NCBI GenBank assembly: GCA_012960835.1 | Contig: DUAL01000170.1 | Location: 13,099-22,282 of the forward strand | Source of the DNA: Flavobacteriales bacterium | Lineage (GTDB): Bacteria > Bacteroidota > Bacteroidia > Flavobacteriales > BACL11 | Length of the DNA stretch: 9,184 bases | Direction of reading: 5' to 3' | Shown: positions 1 through 6,896 of the stretch, one piece after another | Layout: each line of letters begins with the position of its first letter | Position numbering within the stretch: the first letter of the stretch is position 1 | Notes under the pieces: generated by a model | Database searches by the model: none | Told to the model about the DNA's origin: nothing | The model's input: only the letters and a program-made list of their open reading frames with translations | Made by a program: the position numbers and the translations under genes

Positions 1-856
1 TTGCTTCCCAATCGTAAGCTTGCATGTAGGAGAAATTGATTTTATAGGCAAACTTTTCTTCCCCTTCTTTATTTTTAAAAACTTGGGCTAATCGAAAAGC
101 ATTTTCAAGAAGACTTCTCTCACCAGCTTTGAGCAATATGGAAAGCCCTGGTTTGATAAAGGGATTTCTGGTAGTCATGCTGATTACCCCATTAAATGCA
201 TTCGGACCATAATAGGCTGAACTTGCTCCTTGTATGATTTCTACTTTCATTACATCCAATTCAGATGCGCCCAAAAAATTACCTAAGGAAAAATTCAGTC
301 CTGGAGCTTGGTTGTCTACACCATCAATTATTTGTAAAGAACGAACAGGAGAGGTGCTATTAAACCCTCTGGTATTAATAATTTTAAAACCCAAACTGGC
401 AGCTGTAATATCTACTCCTTTAAGCGCTCCTAATCCATCATAAAAATTAGCCGCTGGCGTTTCTTTTATGGCAATGATATCCATTGCCTCAATGGTAAGG
501 GGAGATTCTTTTTGTTTTTCCGTGAGCCGACTATCAATAACCCTTACTTCCCCTAATGTTTTATTGTCAGTAGAAAGTAAAATGATTCTGTCTTTTTTAT
601 CTCCTTTTACAACTACTTCTTTATTCGCATATCCTAAATAGCTAACAGTTAAAGTTATAGGAAAATCAGAGGTAGTAGTTATTTTAAAAAATCCATCTAA
701 ATTTGTAGCGGTACCAATGGATGTTCCTTTGATTACAACATTGGCACCAATCAAAGTTTCCTTTGTATTGTTATCTAGAATACTACCAGAAATAACAGTT
801 TGTGCTAAGATGATTTGAGAAAAACAGATGAAAAGAAGTAAGAAAAGTTTATTCAT
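1..856 (-). CDS. TonB-dependent outer-membrane receptor, N-terminal part (truncated by left edge)
   Basis: The frame stays open from an ATG at 854-856 to the left edge, giving 285 residues of a much longer protein. Residues 1-18 form a Sec signal peptide: Asn-Lys, then a Leu/Phe/Ile core, with a likely cut after Leu-Ala before Gln19. Residues about 20-105 match the carboxypeptidase-regulatory-like beta-sandwich that precedes many Bacteroidota receptors (GANVVIKGTS, then a Gly-Thr/Asp-Gly-Phe-Phe turn). Residues about 115-232 are the plug domain, with NTRGFNS near 161, IIDGVDNQ near 176 and VEIIQGASSAYYGPNAFNGV near 205. The beta-barrel begins after about 235 and is mostly outside the window. 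Family members import large or scarce substrates such as siderophores, vitamins, glycans or peptides, using TonB-ExbBD energy. The substrate cannot be read from this part. No STN signalling domain precedes the sandwich. It is divergent from the aminotransferase gene across 47 bp. Confidence 0.93.
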   Translation of the reverse strand, partial: MNKLFLLLFICFSQIILAQTVISGSILDNNTKETLIGANVVIKGTSIGTATNLDGFFKITTTSDFPITLTVSYLGYANKEVVVKGDKKDRIILLSTDNKTLGEVRVIDSRLTEKQKESPLTIEAMDIIAIKETPAANFYDGLGALKGVDITAASLGFKIINTRGFNSTSPVRSLQIIDGVDNQAPGLNFSLGNFLGASELDVMKVEIIQGASSAYYGPNAFNGVISMTTRNPFIKPGLSILLKAGERSLLENAFRLAQVFKNKEGEEKFAYKINFSYMQAYDWEA

Positions 857-903
857 ATAAATTATTTAATAAGTTCGCAAAATACAATTTTCAAGAAGAA
901 TAA
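857..903. promoter_or_regulatory. Divergent intergenic region, receptor / aminotransferase
   Basis: These 47 bp must hold the proximal promoters of both divergent genes unless transcription starts farther upstream. On the minus strand, TATTTTG (884-878) is one base short of the Bacteroidota -7 consensus TAnnTTTG, and a TTTG lies at 911-908, about 23 nt upstream. On the plus strand, TAAGTTCG (870-877) has one mismatch to the consensus. Both are weak matches in AT-rich DNA, so the assignment is tentative. No Shine-Dalgarno sequence is obvious for either gene. Confidence 0.25.
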
Positions 904-1734
904 ATGTCAAAAGTAATTTTCAATCATAAAATCATAAACAAAAAGGACTGTAAGATTTCTTTGGAGAATAGAGCTTTTTTGTATGGTGATGGCTTATTTG
1001 AAAGTGTAAAAATAATAAATGGAAAAGCCTTTAATTTAGAGGCTCATCTTAACCGATTATTTGCAGGCGCTTTATTGATGAATCTGAAAATAGTTGCAAG
1101 CAAAAATGATTTTAGAAATGATATAGAACGTTTGATAATTAAGAATAAAATTACCAAAGGAGGAAGCCTAAAAATCTTATTATTCAGAGATGAGGGAGGA
1201 AAATATTTGCCAGAGAATAATCAAACATCTTGCCTAATAATAAGTAAATTTTCTGACAAAATTTTATTTACCTTAAATAAAAAAGGAGTGGAACTAGGGC
1301 TTTATAAAACGCAACTCAAACCCATTAATAAGCTGTCAAATTATAAAACAATGAGTGCCTTGCAATCTGTAATGTGCTCGCTTGATGCAAATCAAAAAGG
1401 AAAGGATGATTGTTTGATGTTCAATACAGAAAACCACATTATTGAAAGTGCAAATTCCAATATTTTTTATGTGAAAAATAATAATATTTATACGCCAAAA
1501 TTATCGGATGGGCCAGTGGATGGAACAATGCGGAATTGTATATTAAGGTTAAAAAACTTGAATTATAATATAATAGAAGTAAAAGTAAAAACAGAAGATA
1601 TTTTAAAAGCAGATGAGGTGTTTTTAACTAATGCACTTCAAGGAGTGAAATGGGTTAGCCAAATTGAAGCCCAACAATTTGATAGTCAAAAAGTTTCGCA
1701 ATTATTAGTTGAAAAAATTAATCAATTAGTTTAA
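904..1734 (+). CDS. Class IV PLP-dependent aminotransferase (aminodeoxychorismate lyase / branched-chain aminotransferase-like)
   Basis: The 276-residue product has the full fold-type IV PLP-enzyme pattern. It shows NRAFLYGDGLFES near residues 22-34, the phosphate-contacting Arg51 in HLNRLF, the probable Schiff-base Lys148 in LSNYKTMSA, Glu181 in the ESANSNIF motif, and the cofactor-binding loop GPVDGTMR at 203-210. Relatives include 4-amino-4-deoxychorismate lyase (PabC, folate branch), branched-chain aminotransferase and D-amino-acid aminotransferase. Sequence alone does not separate these; the length and short C-terminus fit PabC-like or general class IV proteins better than a full branched-chain enzyme of more than 300 residues. 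The ATG at 904 gives the expected short N-terminus. The stop overlaps the convergent yqgE stop by 9 bp. The PLP-producing gene pdxH lies about 600 bp downstream, which suits a PLP enzyme but may be coincidental. Confidence 0.9.
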   Translation: MSKVIFNHKIINKKDCKISLENRAFLYGDGLFESVKIINGKAFNLEAHLNRLFAGALLMNLKIVASKNDFRNDIERLIIKNKITKGGSLKILLFRDEGGKYLPENNQTSCLIISKFSDKILFTLNKKGVELGLYKTQLKPINKLSNYKTMSALQSVMCSLDANQKGKDDCLMFNTENHIIESANSNIFYVKNNNIYTPKLSDGPVDGTMRNCILRLKNLNYNIIEVKVKTEDILKADEVFLTNALQGVKWVSQIEAQQFDSQKVSQLLVEKINQLV

Positions 1735-2280
1735 AAAAGGGTCAGCAGGTAGGTTTGTCCAAATGGCATATTTGGCATCCATTTTTTTAATAAAGGAACT
1801 CCAAAGCTCTTTGTTTGAGCTTAATTTCATGCAACTTTCTTTATCCGCAGGAACTGTAATCCATGTGTTTTCTCTTATTTCCTTTAGCAGTTGAGCTTCA
1901 TCCCAACCAGAATAACCTGCAAAAAATCGAATATTACTACTATCCACTTCATTATTCTCCACCATTTTCTTCACCAGCTGAAAATCGCCTCCCCAATAAA
2001 GTCCGTCTAAAATTTCTTGAGAGCCCTCAATTTTTTCACCTAAGGTGTGCACATAATGTAAGGAATTCCTTTCAACAGGACCACCAATATAAATTGGAAA
2101 ACTTGATTTAGGAAAGTCCTCAATTAGATGATGTACCTTTACTTTAGTGGGTTGGTTTAGCACAAATCCAACACTTTCATTTTTGTTGTGGACTGCCAAG
2201 AGAATTACAGATCTGAAAAAATTGGAATCCTCCATAGATGGCTCCGAAATCAACAATCTTCCTTTTTTTGGTTTTAACAT
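1726..2280 (-). CDS. yqgE: YqgE/AlgH (DUF179) family protein
   Basis: The 184-residue protein is full length for the DUF179 family (usually about 185-190). It opens with KKGRLLISEPSM, continues with FFRSVILLAVHN and SVGFVLNQPT (about 22-45), then IYIGGPVERNSLHYVHTLG (about 63-81), LDGLYWGGDF (91-100) and FFAGYSGWDEAQL (119-131). It closes with NLPADPFLN, an ending I associate with Bacteroidota members. The family is cytoplasmic and structurally known, but its molecular role is not settled; the AlgH name comes from an effect on alginate production in Pseudomonas, which says little here. There is no signal peptide or membrane segment. The ATG at 2278-2280 gives the canonical N-terminus. The gene converges on the aminotransferase (9 bp overlap) and diverges from pdxH (47 bp gap), so it appears to be transcribed alone. 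Confidence 0.93.
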   Translation of the reverse strand: MLKPKKGRLLISEPSMEDSNFFRSVILLAVHNKNESVGFVLNQPTKVKVHHLIEDFPKSSFPIYIGGPVERNSLHYVHTLGEKIEGSQEILDGLYWGGDFQLVKKMVENNEVDSSNIRFFAGYSGWDEAQLLKEIRENTWITVPADKESCMKLSSNKELWSSFIKKMDAKYAIWTNLPADPFLN

Positions 2281-2299
2281 TTAAGCCGTTTATTTTTAT

Positions 2300-2307
2300 T
2301 AGTTTTG
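2300..2307 (+). promoter_or_regulatory. Candidate -7 element (TAGTTTTG) for pdxH
   Basis: TAGTTTTG is an exact match to the Bacteroidota -7 consensus TAnnTTTG. It lies 20 bp before the pdxH start codon and would give a very short leader of about 12-15 nt. No -33 TTG is found at the usual 17-23 nt distance; the nearest TTTG (2267-2270) is 29 nt upstream. Support is therefore from one element and from position. Confidence 0.4.
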
Positions 2308-2327
2308 GGGCTAATATATAATAAAAG

Positions 2328-2975
2328 GTGAGCGATTTTAAAAAGAAGATAAAACATTTAAGAGAAGATTTCAACAGGTATAAAATAGATTTTAAAAATC
2401 TTCCTGAGCATCCTGTCAGTTTGTTTAGCAAATGGATGGAGCAAGCATTAGAAAAAAATGATGAAGCTAATGCCTTTGTTTTATCCACCGTTTCTGATAA
2501 GAATACCCCCTCATCAAGAGTTTTGTTATTAAGAGATTTTGATACAAAAGGATTTACTTTTTTTACAAATTATAAAAGTATAAAAGCCAATGATATTGAA
2601 AATAACAATAATGTAGCATTGAATTTTTATTGGCCCAAATTCCAAAGGCAAGTTCGGATTATTGGCTTAGCAGAGAAAATATTAGATTTAGATAGTGATA
2701 AATATTTTAGTTCCAGGCCAAGAGAGAGTCAAATAGGGGCTTGGGTATCTCAGCAAAGTGCTATAATTCCCTTAGATACTGCATTTGCAAATAAAATGCA
2801 AAATATGGCAAATAAATTTAAAGGAAAAAAAGTAGAAAGACCTTTGAATTGGGGCGGTTATAAAGTCATGCCAAAAAGTGTTGAGTTTTGGCAAGGACGC
2901 CCATCTCGCTTGCATGATAGGGTGCGATATACTTTAGATAAAGGAAGTTGGAAACTTGACCGACTATCTCCTTAA
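2328..2975 (+). CDS. pdxH: Pyridoxamine/pyridoxine 5'-phosphate oxidase
   Basis: This FMN-dependent oxidase makes pyridoxal 5'-phosphate from pyridoxamine or pyridoxine phosphate in the cytoplasm, the last step of PLP synthesis and salvage. The 215 residues cover the whole family length. Visible motifs are the FMN-binding stretch SSRVLLLRDFD (62-72), FFTNYKSIKANDI (78-90), QRQVRIIG (106-113), SRPRESQIGAWVSQQS (129-144), the family signature VEFWQGRPSRLHDR (185-198) and the usual end DRLSP. The start is GTG at 2328: an in-frame TAA lies at 2322-2324 and the next in-frame ATG is codon 37, inside the conserved core, so GTG is the only good choice. It is divergent from yqgE, and its stop is 3 bp from the stop of the convergent THX gene. 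Confidence 0.96.
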   Translation: MSDFKKKIKHLREDFNRYKIDFKNLPEHPVSLFSKWMEQALEKNDEANAFVLSTVSDKNTPSSRVLLLRDFDTKGFTFFTNYKSIKANDIENNNNVALNFYWPKFQRQVRIIGLAEKILDLDSDKYFSSRPRESQIGAWVSQQSAIIPLDTAFANKMQNMANKFKGKKVERPLNWGGYKVMPKSVEFWQGRPSRLHDRVRYTLDKGSWKLDRLSP

Positions 2976-2978
2976 GGA

Positions 2979-3233
2979 CTAATCTTTCTTTTTAGTAGCA
3001 GATTTTTTCTTAGTCGTGGCTTTCTTTTTAATCGTTTTTTTAGCACTTACCTTCTTTTTTGTTGCTGTTTTTTCCACTACTACTTTAGCTACTTCTTCCA
3101 CTACTTCTTCCATTTGTTTCTTCTCTACTTTCTTTGCTACAAAAGTACCCTTAGCTTTTTTTCTAGGCCTTAGTTTCCCAAAAGAACCCATTCTTATTTT
3201 ACCTTTTTTTGTTTTTCTGTCTCCTTTTCCCAT
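2979..3233 (-). CDS. Ribosomal protein THX (bTHX) with long lysine-rich C-terminal tail
   Basis: The first 28 residues (MGKGDRKTKKGK, then MGSFGKLRPRKKAK) closely match bacterial ribosomal protein THX, a very small basic protein first seen in the Thermus 30S head, where it sits among rRNA helices; in Thermus it is only about 26 residues long. Here the protein continues to 84 residues. After a linker with an acidic stretch (KQMEEVVEEVAKVVVEK, about 39-55) comes a tail of Lys, Ala and Thr made of loose [A/T]-[T/S]-K-K-K units (about 56-84), resembling histone-H1-like or AlgP-like tails. The ATG at 3231-3233 begins the canonical MGKGD. The gene lies 38 bp downstream of the TrmH-type gene on the same strand, with an exact -7 motif in that gap. 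The tail could bind RNA or DNA; that is inference only. Confidence 0.88.
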   Translation of the reverse strand: MGKGDRKTKKGKIRMGSFGKLRPRKKAKGTFVAKKVEKKQMEEVVEEVAKVVVEKTATKKKVSAKKTIKKKATTKKKSATKKKD

Positions 3234-3250
3234 TTAAATAATTTAAGCGC

Positions 3251-3258
3251 CAAATATA
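3251..3258 (-). promoter_or_regulatory. Candidate -7 element (TATATTTG) for the THX gene
   Basis: On the minus strand TATATTTG matches the Bacteroidota -7 consensus TAnnTTTG exactly. It ends 17 bp before the THX start codon, within the 38-bp gap after the TrmH-type gene. It would let the ribosomal protein be transcribed independently of the upstream operon. No TTG is seen 17-23 nt upstream, so the -33 part is missing or degenerate. Confidence 0.4.
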
Positions 3259-3271
3259 ATAATTTCTATAT

Positions 3272-3964
3272 TTATGAGATGATTATCTCTTTAATAAATC
3301 TTTGCTCAATAAGAACGGATTCCTTTATGCTGTTACGCAACCAATTCAGCAGCACTTCATCTTTCTCAACCTCAGTAAGTTGCCACTCTACTTCTGATGC
3401 TCTCATTTTACTGATTACTGTTTGCATGCAAAGGGCTGCTGCTACTGAAATATTGTAGCTTTCAGTAAATCCATACATAGGGATTTTGATTTTTTCATCT
3501 GCTAATTGTAGAGACAAGTCCGATAGTCCTTCTTGTTCTGCTCCAAAAAGTAGTGCAATTTTTTCATTATTTACATCAATATCATGGATGCTTTTTGCAT
3601 TGTGTGGTGTAGTGGCCAATATTCTAAATCCATCTTTTTTTAAATTCTGCAAACATTCCTTTGTATTGTTTTCACTATTGTTGTAAAAAGTTTCTGTTAG
3701 CCATTTTGACGAACCCAATGATACATTAGGATTGGTGTTATGCTGATTTCTGTTTTCAATGATGTGGATGTTTTGTATCCCAAAACAATCGGCTGTTCTT
3801 AGCACTGCACTGGCGTTTTGGGAATGAAAAATATCTTCTAAAACTATTGTTATGCGACTTGTTCTTTGCTTTAAATTATCATAAAATAAAGCTAATCTAT
3901 CTTCTGTGATAAACTCAGATAAATGTTTGATTAACTGCTTTTTATGCTGCTCATCTATTAGCAA
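3272..3964 (-). CDS. trmH: TrmH-type (SpoU/SPOUT) RNA 2'-O-methyltransferase, probable tRNA Gm18 methylase
   Basis: The 230-residue protein carries the three SPOUT motifs of the SpoU/TrmH class: motif 1 with QNASAVLRTADCFG (49-62; Asn50 and catalytic Arg56), motif 2 LLFGAEQEGLSD (138-149) and motif 3 IPMYGFTESYNISVA (161-175; Ser169, Asn171, Ser173). These form the knotted AdoMet site. The short N-terminus without an L30e-like RNA-binding domain, the IPM motif and the C-terminal extension fit TrmH, which methylates the ribose of G18 in tRNA; another rRNA or tRNA target remains possible. The start is TTG at 3962-3964: a stop (TAG, 3970-3968) lies two codons upstream and the first in-frame ATG is codon 163, past the catalytic core. 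The TTG lies inside the end of fmt (7 bp overlap), suggesting translational coupling. Confidence 0.88.
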   Translation of the reverse strand: MLIDEQHKKQLIKHLSEFITEDRLALFYDNLKQRTSRITIVLEDIFHSQNASAVLRTADCFGIQNIHIIENRNQHNTNPNVSLGSSKWLTETFYNNSENNTKECLQNLKKDGFRILATTPHNAKSIHDIDVNNEKIALLFGAEQEGLSDLSLQLADEKIKIPMYGFTESYNISVAAALCMQTVISKMRASEVEWQLTEVEKDEVLLNWLRNSIKESVLIEQRFIKEIIIS

Positions 3965-4938
3965 ACTCTAAACTTATTATTGATTTGAAATCCAGCCAAA
4001 AAACTTTTAATATCCATTGCTTTTTTCCCTTCCATTTGTAATTGCAGAATGGAAATAAATCCATCATTTACTGTAATTTTAAGATGGGTTTTGTTGTCGG
4101 TAACAATACTCCCGACCTCCAATGAATTTGTTCCCACTTCAAAATCAGAAAGCAGTAATTTCACTCTAATTTGCTTATCATTTTCGGCTTGTAAATAAAA
4201 CCAAGCAGAAGGGCAAATAGCAACATCTTTTAGTAGCGTATTATCATTAAGGCAAGGGGAAAGTCCTCTTATCAAATTATGAATTTTTTCCACCGATTGA
4301 CTCCAATCTATTTGAAGCAATTCCTTATTAATTTTTGGAGCTGTTTTATCGGTTAAAGCTATGTTTTGTTCCACTTGATCTGCTTTGTTGTCTGTAATCT
4401 TATCAATGGTTTCTAATAGTAAATCTGCTCCATTTTTCATCATAATATTATGCAAGTTTGCAGCAGTAATTTTATTATCCAATTCGATTTTTTCTTGCAG
4501 AATAATATTTCCTGTATCCATATTCTCATTGATAAAAAATGTAGTTATTCCTGTTTGCGTTTCTCCATTAATCAGCACCCGATTTATTGGAGCTGCCCCT
4601 CTGTAATTAGGTAAAAGGGAGGTGTGCAAGTTCACACATCCTTTTTTTGGAATACGCCAAACAATTTCTGGCAACATTCTGAAAGCCACCACAATAAATA
4701 AATCAGCATTTAAGTTTTCTAACTCCTCAATAAAATAAGAATCGTTTAAATTATTTGGCTGTAAAACCTTAATATTAATTTCTTGGGCTTTTAACTTAAC
4801 AGAAGGAGAAATGATTTTTCTTCCTCTGCCTTTTTCTCTGTTAGGCGGACATACAACCGCCACTACATTAATGGAAGCGTGTAATTTCTCCAAAATATAA
4901 GCAGAAAAGGGTGGTGTACCAAAAAAGATTATTTTCAT
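3958..4938 (-). CDS. fmt: Methionyl-tRNA formyltransferase
   Basis: Fmt transfers a formyl group from 10-formyltetrahydrofolate to initiator Met-tRNA in the cytoplasm. The 326 residues begin MKIIFFGTPPFSAYIL, the standard family start, and show NREKGRGRK near residues 33-41, the active-site stretch CVNLHTSLLPNYRGAAP with Asn103 and His105 (101-117), and Asp141 in ENMDTGNI. The C-terminal domain follows from about residue 200 (IDWSQS near 210, IRGLSPCL near 223). I start at the ATG at 4936-4938. A nine-codon longer frame begins with TTG at 4965 inside recQ and adds nothing like the family N-terminus, so I reject it. It lies 19 bp after the recQ stop and overlaps the following TrmH-type gene by 7 bp. 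The aminotransferase at 904 may feed folate synthesis, but that link is speculative. Confidence 0.95.
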   Translation of the reverse strand: MKIIFFGTPPFSAYILEKLHASINVVAVVCPPNREKGRGRKIISPSVKLKAQEINIKVLQPNNLNDSYFIEELENLNADLFIVVAFRMLPEIVWRIPKKGCVNLHTSLLPNYRGAAPINRVLINGETQTGITTFFINENMDTGNIILQEKIELDNKITAANLHNIMMKNGADLLLETIDKITDNKADQVEQNIALTDKTAPKINKELLQIDWSQSVEKIHNLIRGLSPCLNDNTLLKDVAICPSAWFYLQAENDKQIRVKLLLSDFEVGTNSLEVGSIVTDNKTHLKITVNDGFISILQLQMEGKKAMDIKSFLAGFQINNKFRVC

Positions 4939-4957
4939 CTTGGCAAATGTAAAATAA

Positions 4958-6862
4958 TTACACAATCCATGAATATTTATTTTCAGTCAGTTTTATTTTA
5001 CCATTATCCAAAAGCCACTGTAATACTTTTAAAACTTTTTCTTCTCTTACATCTGTTATTGTATTTATAATTTCGGAAGAAATCATTGCTTTTTCTGATA
5101 AAATATTCTGTAAGTATTTCTTAATTTTCTCAAACTCCAAATCACTTATTTCTAATTTATTTCTTTCCACACACACATCACATTTTCCACATTTGTAATT
5201 GTTTTCTTCCCCAAAATATTCCAGCAATTGCTGTGTTCGACAGATGGTGCTATTTTCAGCATAAGCAATTATCGACTCCATCTTTTGTTTTTTTAATTCC
5301 TTTCTTTTTTCTAATATTTCTTCTGAAATTCTGAGGGTAGATGCTTCTGCTCTATTTTTTGTAAAGACAAGTTTTGGTGCATTTGTTCTTGGTAAATATT
5401 TTAAGATTTCTAACTGTTGTAATTTTTCAAGCAAATCCAAAATCTGGTCAGGAGGAGAGTTAAATCTACTAGATAAAGTTTGTTCATTTATCGTTACATA
5501 GTTTTCAAAAAGGCCACTATAAGAGCGCAACAAAAGTTTAATGAAAGAATCGTAATGCACATTAGCCACCTGAAAACGATAGAGTTCCGTATTATCCACA
5601 ATAAAATGTAATTTGGAGGGAGAATGAATGGAATCGGTTAGTTTGATGAATTCTTCTTTTTCCAAATATTTTAAAATATTGTATGTTTTATATATCTTCA
5701 AATTGTATCTCTCACAAAAGTCATTGATGTCAAATTCAAAACTTTCTCCTTCTGCCGTATCCACTGCAATATGAAAATAATCTGCTATCTTCTGATAACA
5801 GTCCCTTATTTCTTGCACTGTTGGGAATTGAGAGAGGATGAATCTACTTAAATCAATCCTATCGCTTTTGTTGGTAAGCAAAATGGCATAAGCTAATGTT
5901 CCATCTCTTCCTGCTCGCCCAGCTTCCTGAAAATAAGATTCCAGTGATGTTGGTGTACTTAGATGTACTACAATCCTCACATTATCTTTATCGATTCCCA
6001 TTCCAAAGGCGTTAGTAGCTACCATTACTCTTATCTCGTTATGAGTCCATTTTTCTTGCTTTTGGTTTCTGATATCCATATCCAAGCCCGCATGATAATA
6101 ATCGGAAGAAATATTATGAGTTCTGAGTAGCTGTGTTATTTCCTTTGTCTCTTTTCTGCTGCCGACATACACTATTGCACTGCTTTTAAAATGATTCAGA
6201 ATTTTTACTAATTTGGGTTTTTTATTCTCTGTATTGATTACTACATAGGATAGATTTTCTCTTACAAAGGAGGATTGTAATAAGTGCTTTTCACTAAAAA
6301 GAAGTTTATCTTGAATATCATCTATAATATCGGCTGTTGCAGTAGCGGTAAGTGCTAAAATTGGCACATCAGGAATTACTTCTCTTATTTCTGCAATATG
6401 TAAATAGGATGGCCTGAAATCATATCCCCACTCTGAGATGCAATGTGCTTCATCCACCGTTATCAAATTGACATTCATTTGCCGAATTCTTTCTTGTACC
6501 ATTTTGTTTTGTAACCTTTCTGGTGACAGGTAAAGGAATTTGTAGTTTCCATAAATGCAATTTCCAAGTGCCACATCCACCTCATTTTTGCTCATTCCTG
6601 AGGTGATAGCAACTGATTTTATTCCTTTGGATTTTAGGTGCTCCACTTGGTCTTTCATCAGAGAAATTAAAGGAGAAATAACAATACAAATTCCATCTTG
6701 CATTAAGCAAGGGATTTGAAAACAAACCGATTTACCACCTCCTGTTGGAAGTAGAGCAAGTGTATCTTTCGTAGCTAATACAGATTGAATTATTTCCTCT
6801 TGCATGGGGCGGAAATTAGTATGCCCCCAGTATTTTATAAGTATTTGTTTAGCATTAAACAT
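4958..6862 (-). CDS. recQ: RecQ family ATP-dependent 3'-5' DNA helicase (long insert, no HRDC)
   Basis: The 634-residue superfamily 2 helicase unwinds DNA 3' to 5' in recombination and fork repair. It has motif 0 FRPMQEEII (17-25), Walker A LLPTGGGKS (37-45), the DEAH box (137-140) followed by the RecQ aromatic loop HCISEWGYDFRP, motif III ALTATAT (170-176), motif V ATNAFGMGID and motif VI QEAGRAGRDG (312-321). A zinc module follows with Cys541, Cys558, Cys561 and Cys564 in the C-x16-C-x2-C-x2-C pattern, then a short winged-helix-like end. About 220 residues separate motif VI from the first zinc Cys, against roughly 55 in E. coli RecQ. The HRDC domain is absent. A GTG two codons upstream (6868) is possible; I chose the ATG at 6862. 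It lies 34 bp after xerD and 19 bp before fmt. Confidence 0.95.
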   Translation of the reverse strand: MFNAKQILIKYWGHTNFRPMQEEIIQSVLATKDTLALLPTGGGKSVCFQIPCLMQDGICIVISPLISLMKDQVEHLKSKGIKSVAITSGMSKNEVDVALGNCIYGNYKFLYLSPERLQNKMVQERIRQMNVNLITVDEAHCISEWGYDFRPSYLHIAEIREVIPDVPILALTATATADIIDDIQDKLLFSEKHLLQSSFVRENLSYVVINTENKKPKLVKILNHFKSSAIVYVGSRKETKEITQLLRTHNISSDYYHAGLDMDIRNQKQEKWTHNEIRVMVATNAFGMGIDKDNVRIVVHLSTPTSLESYFQEAGRAGRDGTLAYAILLTNKSDRIDLSRFILSQFPTVQEIRDCYQKIADYFHIAVDTAEGESFEFDINDFCERYNLKIYKTYNILKYLEKEEFIKLTDSIHSPSKLHFIVDNTELYRFQVANVHYDSFIKLLLRSYSGLFENYVTINEQTLSSRFNSPPDQILDLLEKLQQLEILKYLPRTNAPKLVFTKNRAEASTLRISEEILEKRKELKKQKMESIIAYAENSTICRTQQLLEYFGEENNYKCGKCDVCVERNKLEISDLEFEKIKKYLQNILSEKAMISSEIINTITDVREEKVLKVLQWLLDNGKIKLTENKYSWIV

Positions 6863-6896
6863 TTGCACGAAATTAGGGAATTTATTCCATTATAAC

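Noticed and set aside
1863..2111. Plus-strand open frame of 82 codons opposite yqgE.
   Set aside because: It lies wholly inside the well-supported yqgE gene and shows no recognisable protein features.
3016..3237. Plus-strand open frame of 73 codons, rich in Phe and Ser/Thr, opposite the THX gene.
   Set aside because: It is the antisense shadow of the Lys-rich THX tail (AAA/AAG read as TTT/CTT); its hydrophobic look is a composition artefact.
4939..4965. Nine-codon N-terminal extension of Fmt starting in recQ.
   Set aside because: It would use TTG and lacks similarity to the family start, while the ATG at 4936-4938 gives the canonical N-terminus.
6875..6890. Short inverted repeat (GGAAT / ATTCC) in the xerD-recQ gap, considered as a terminator or regulator site.
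   Set aside because: The arms are 5 bp, the spacer is 2 bp and no T-run follows; there is nothing else to support a regulatory role.
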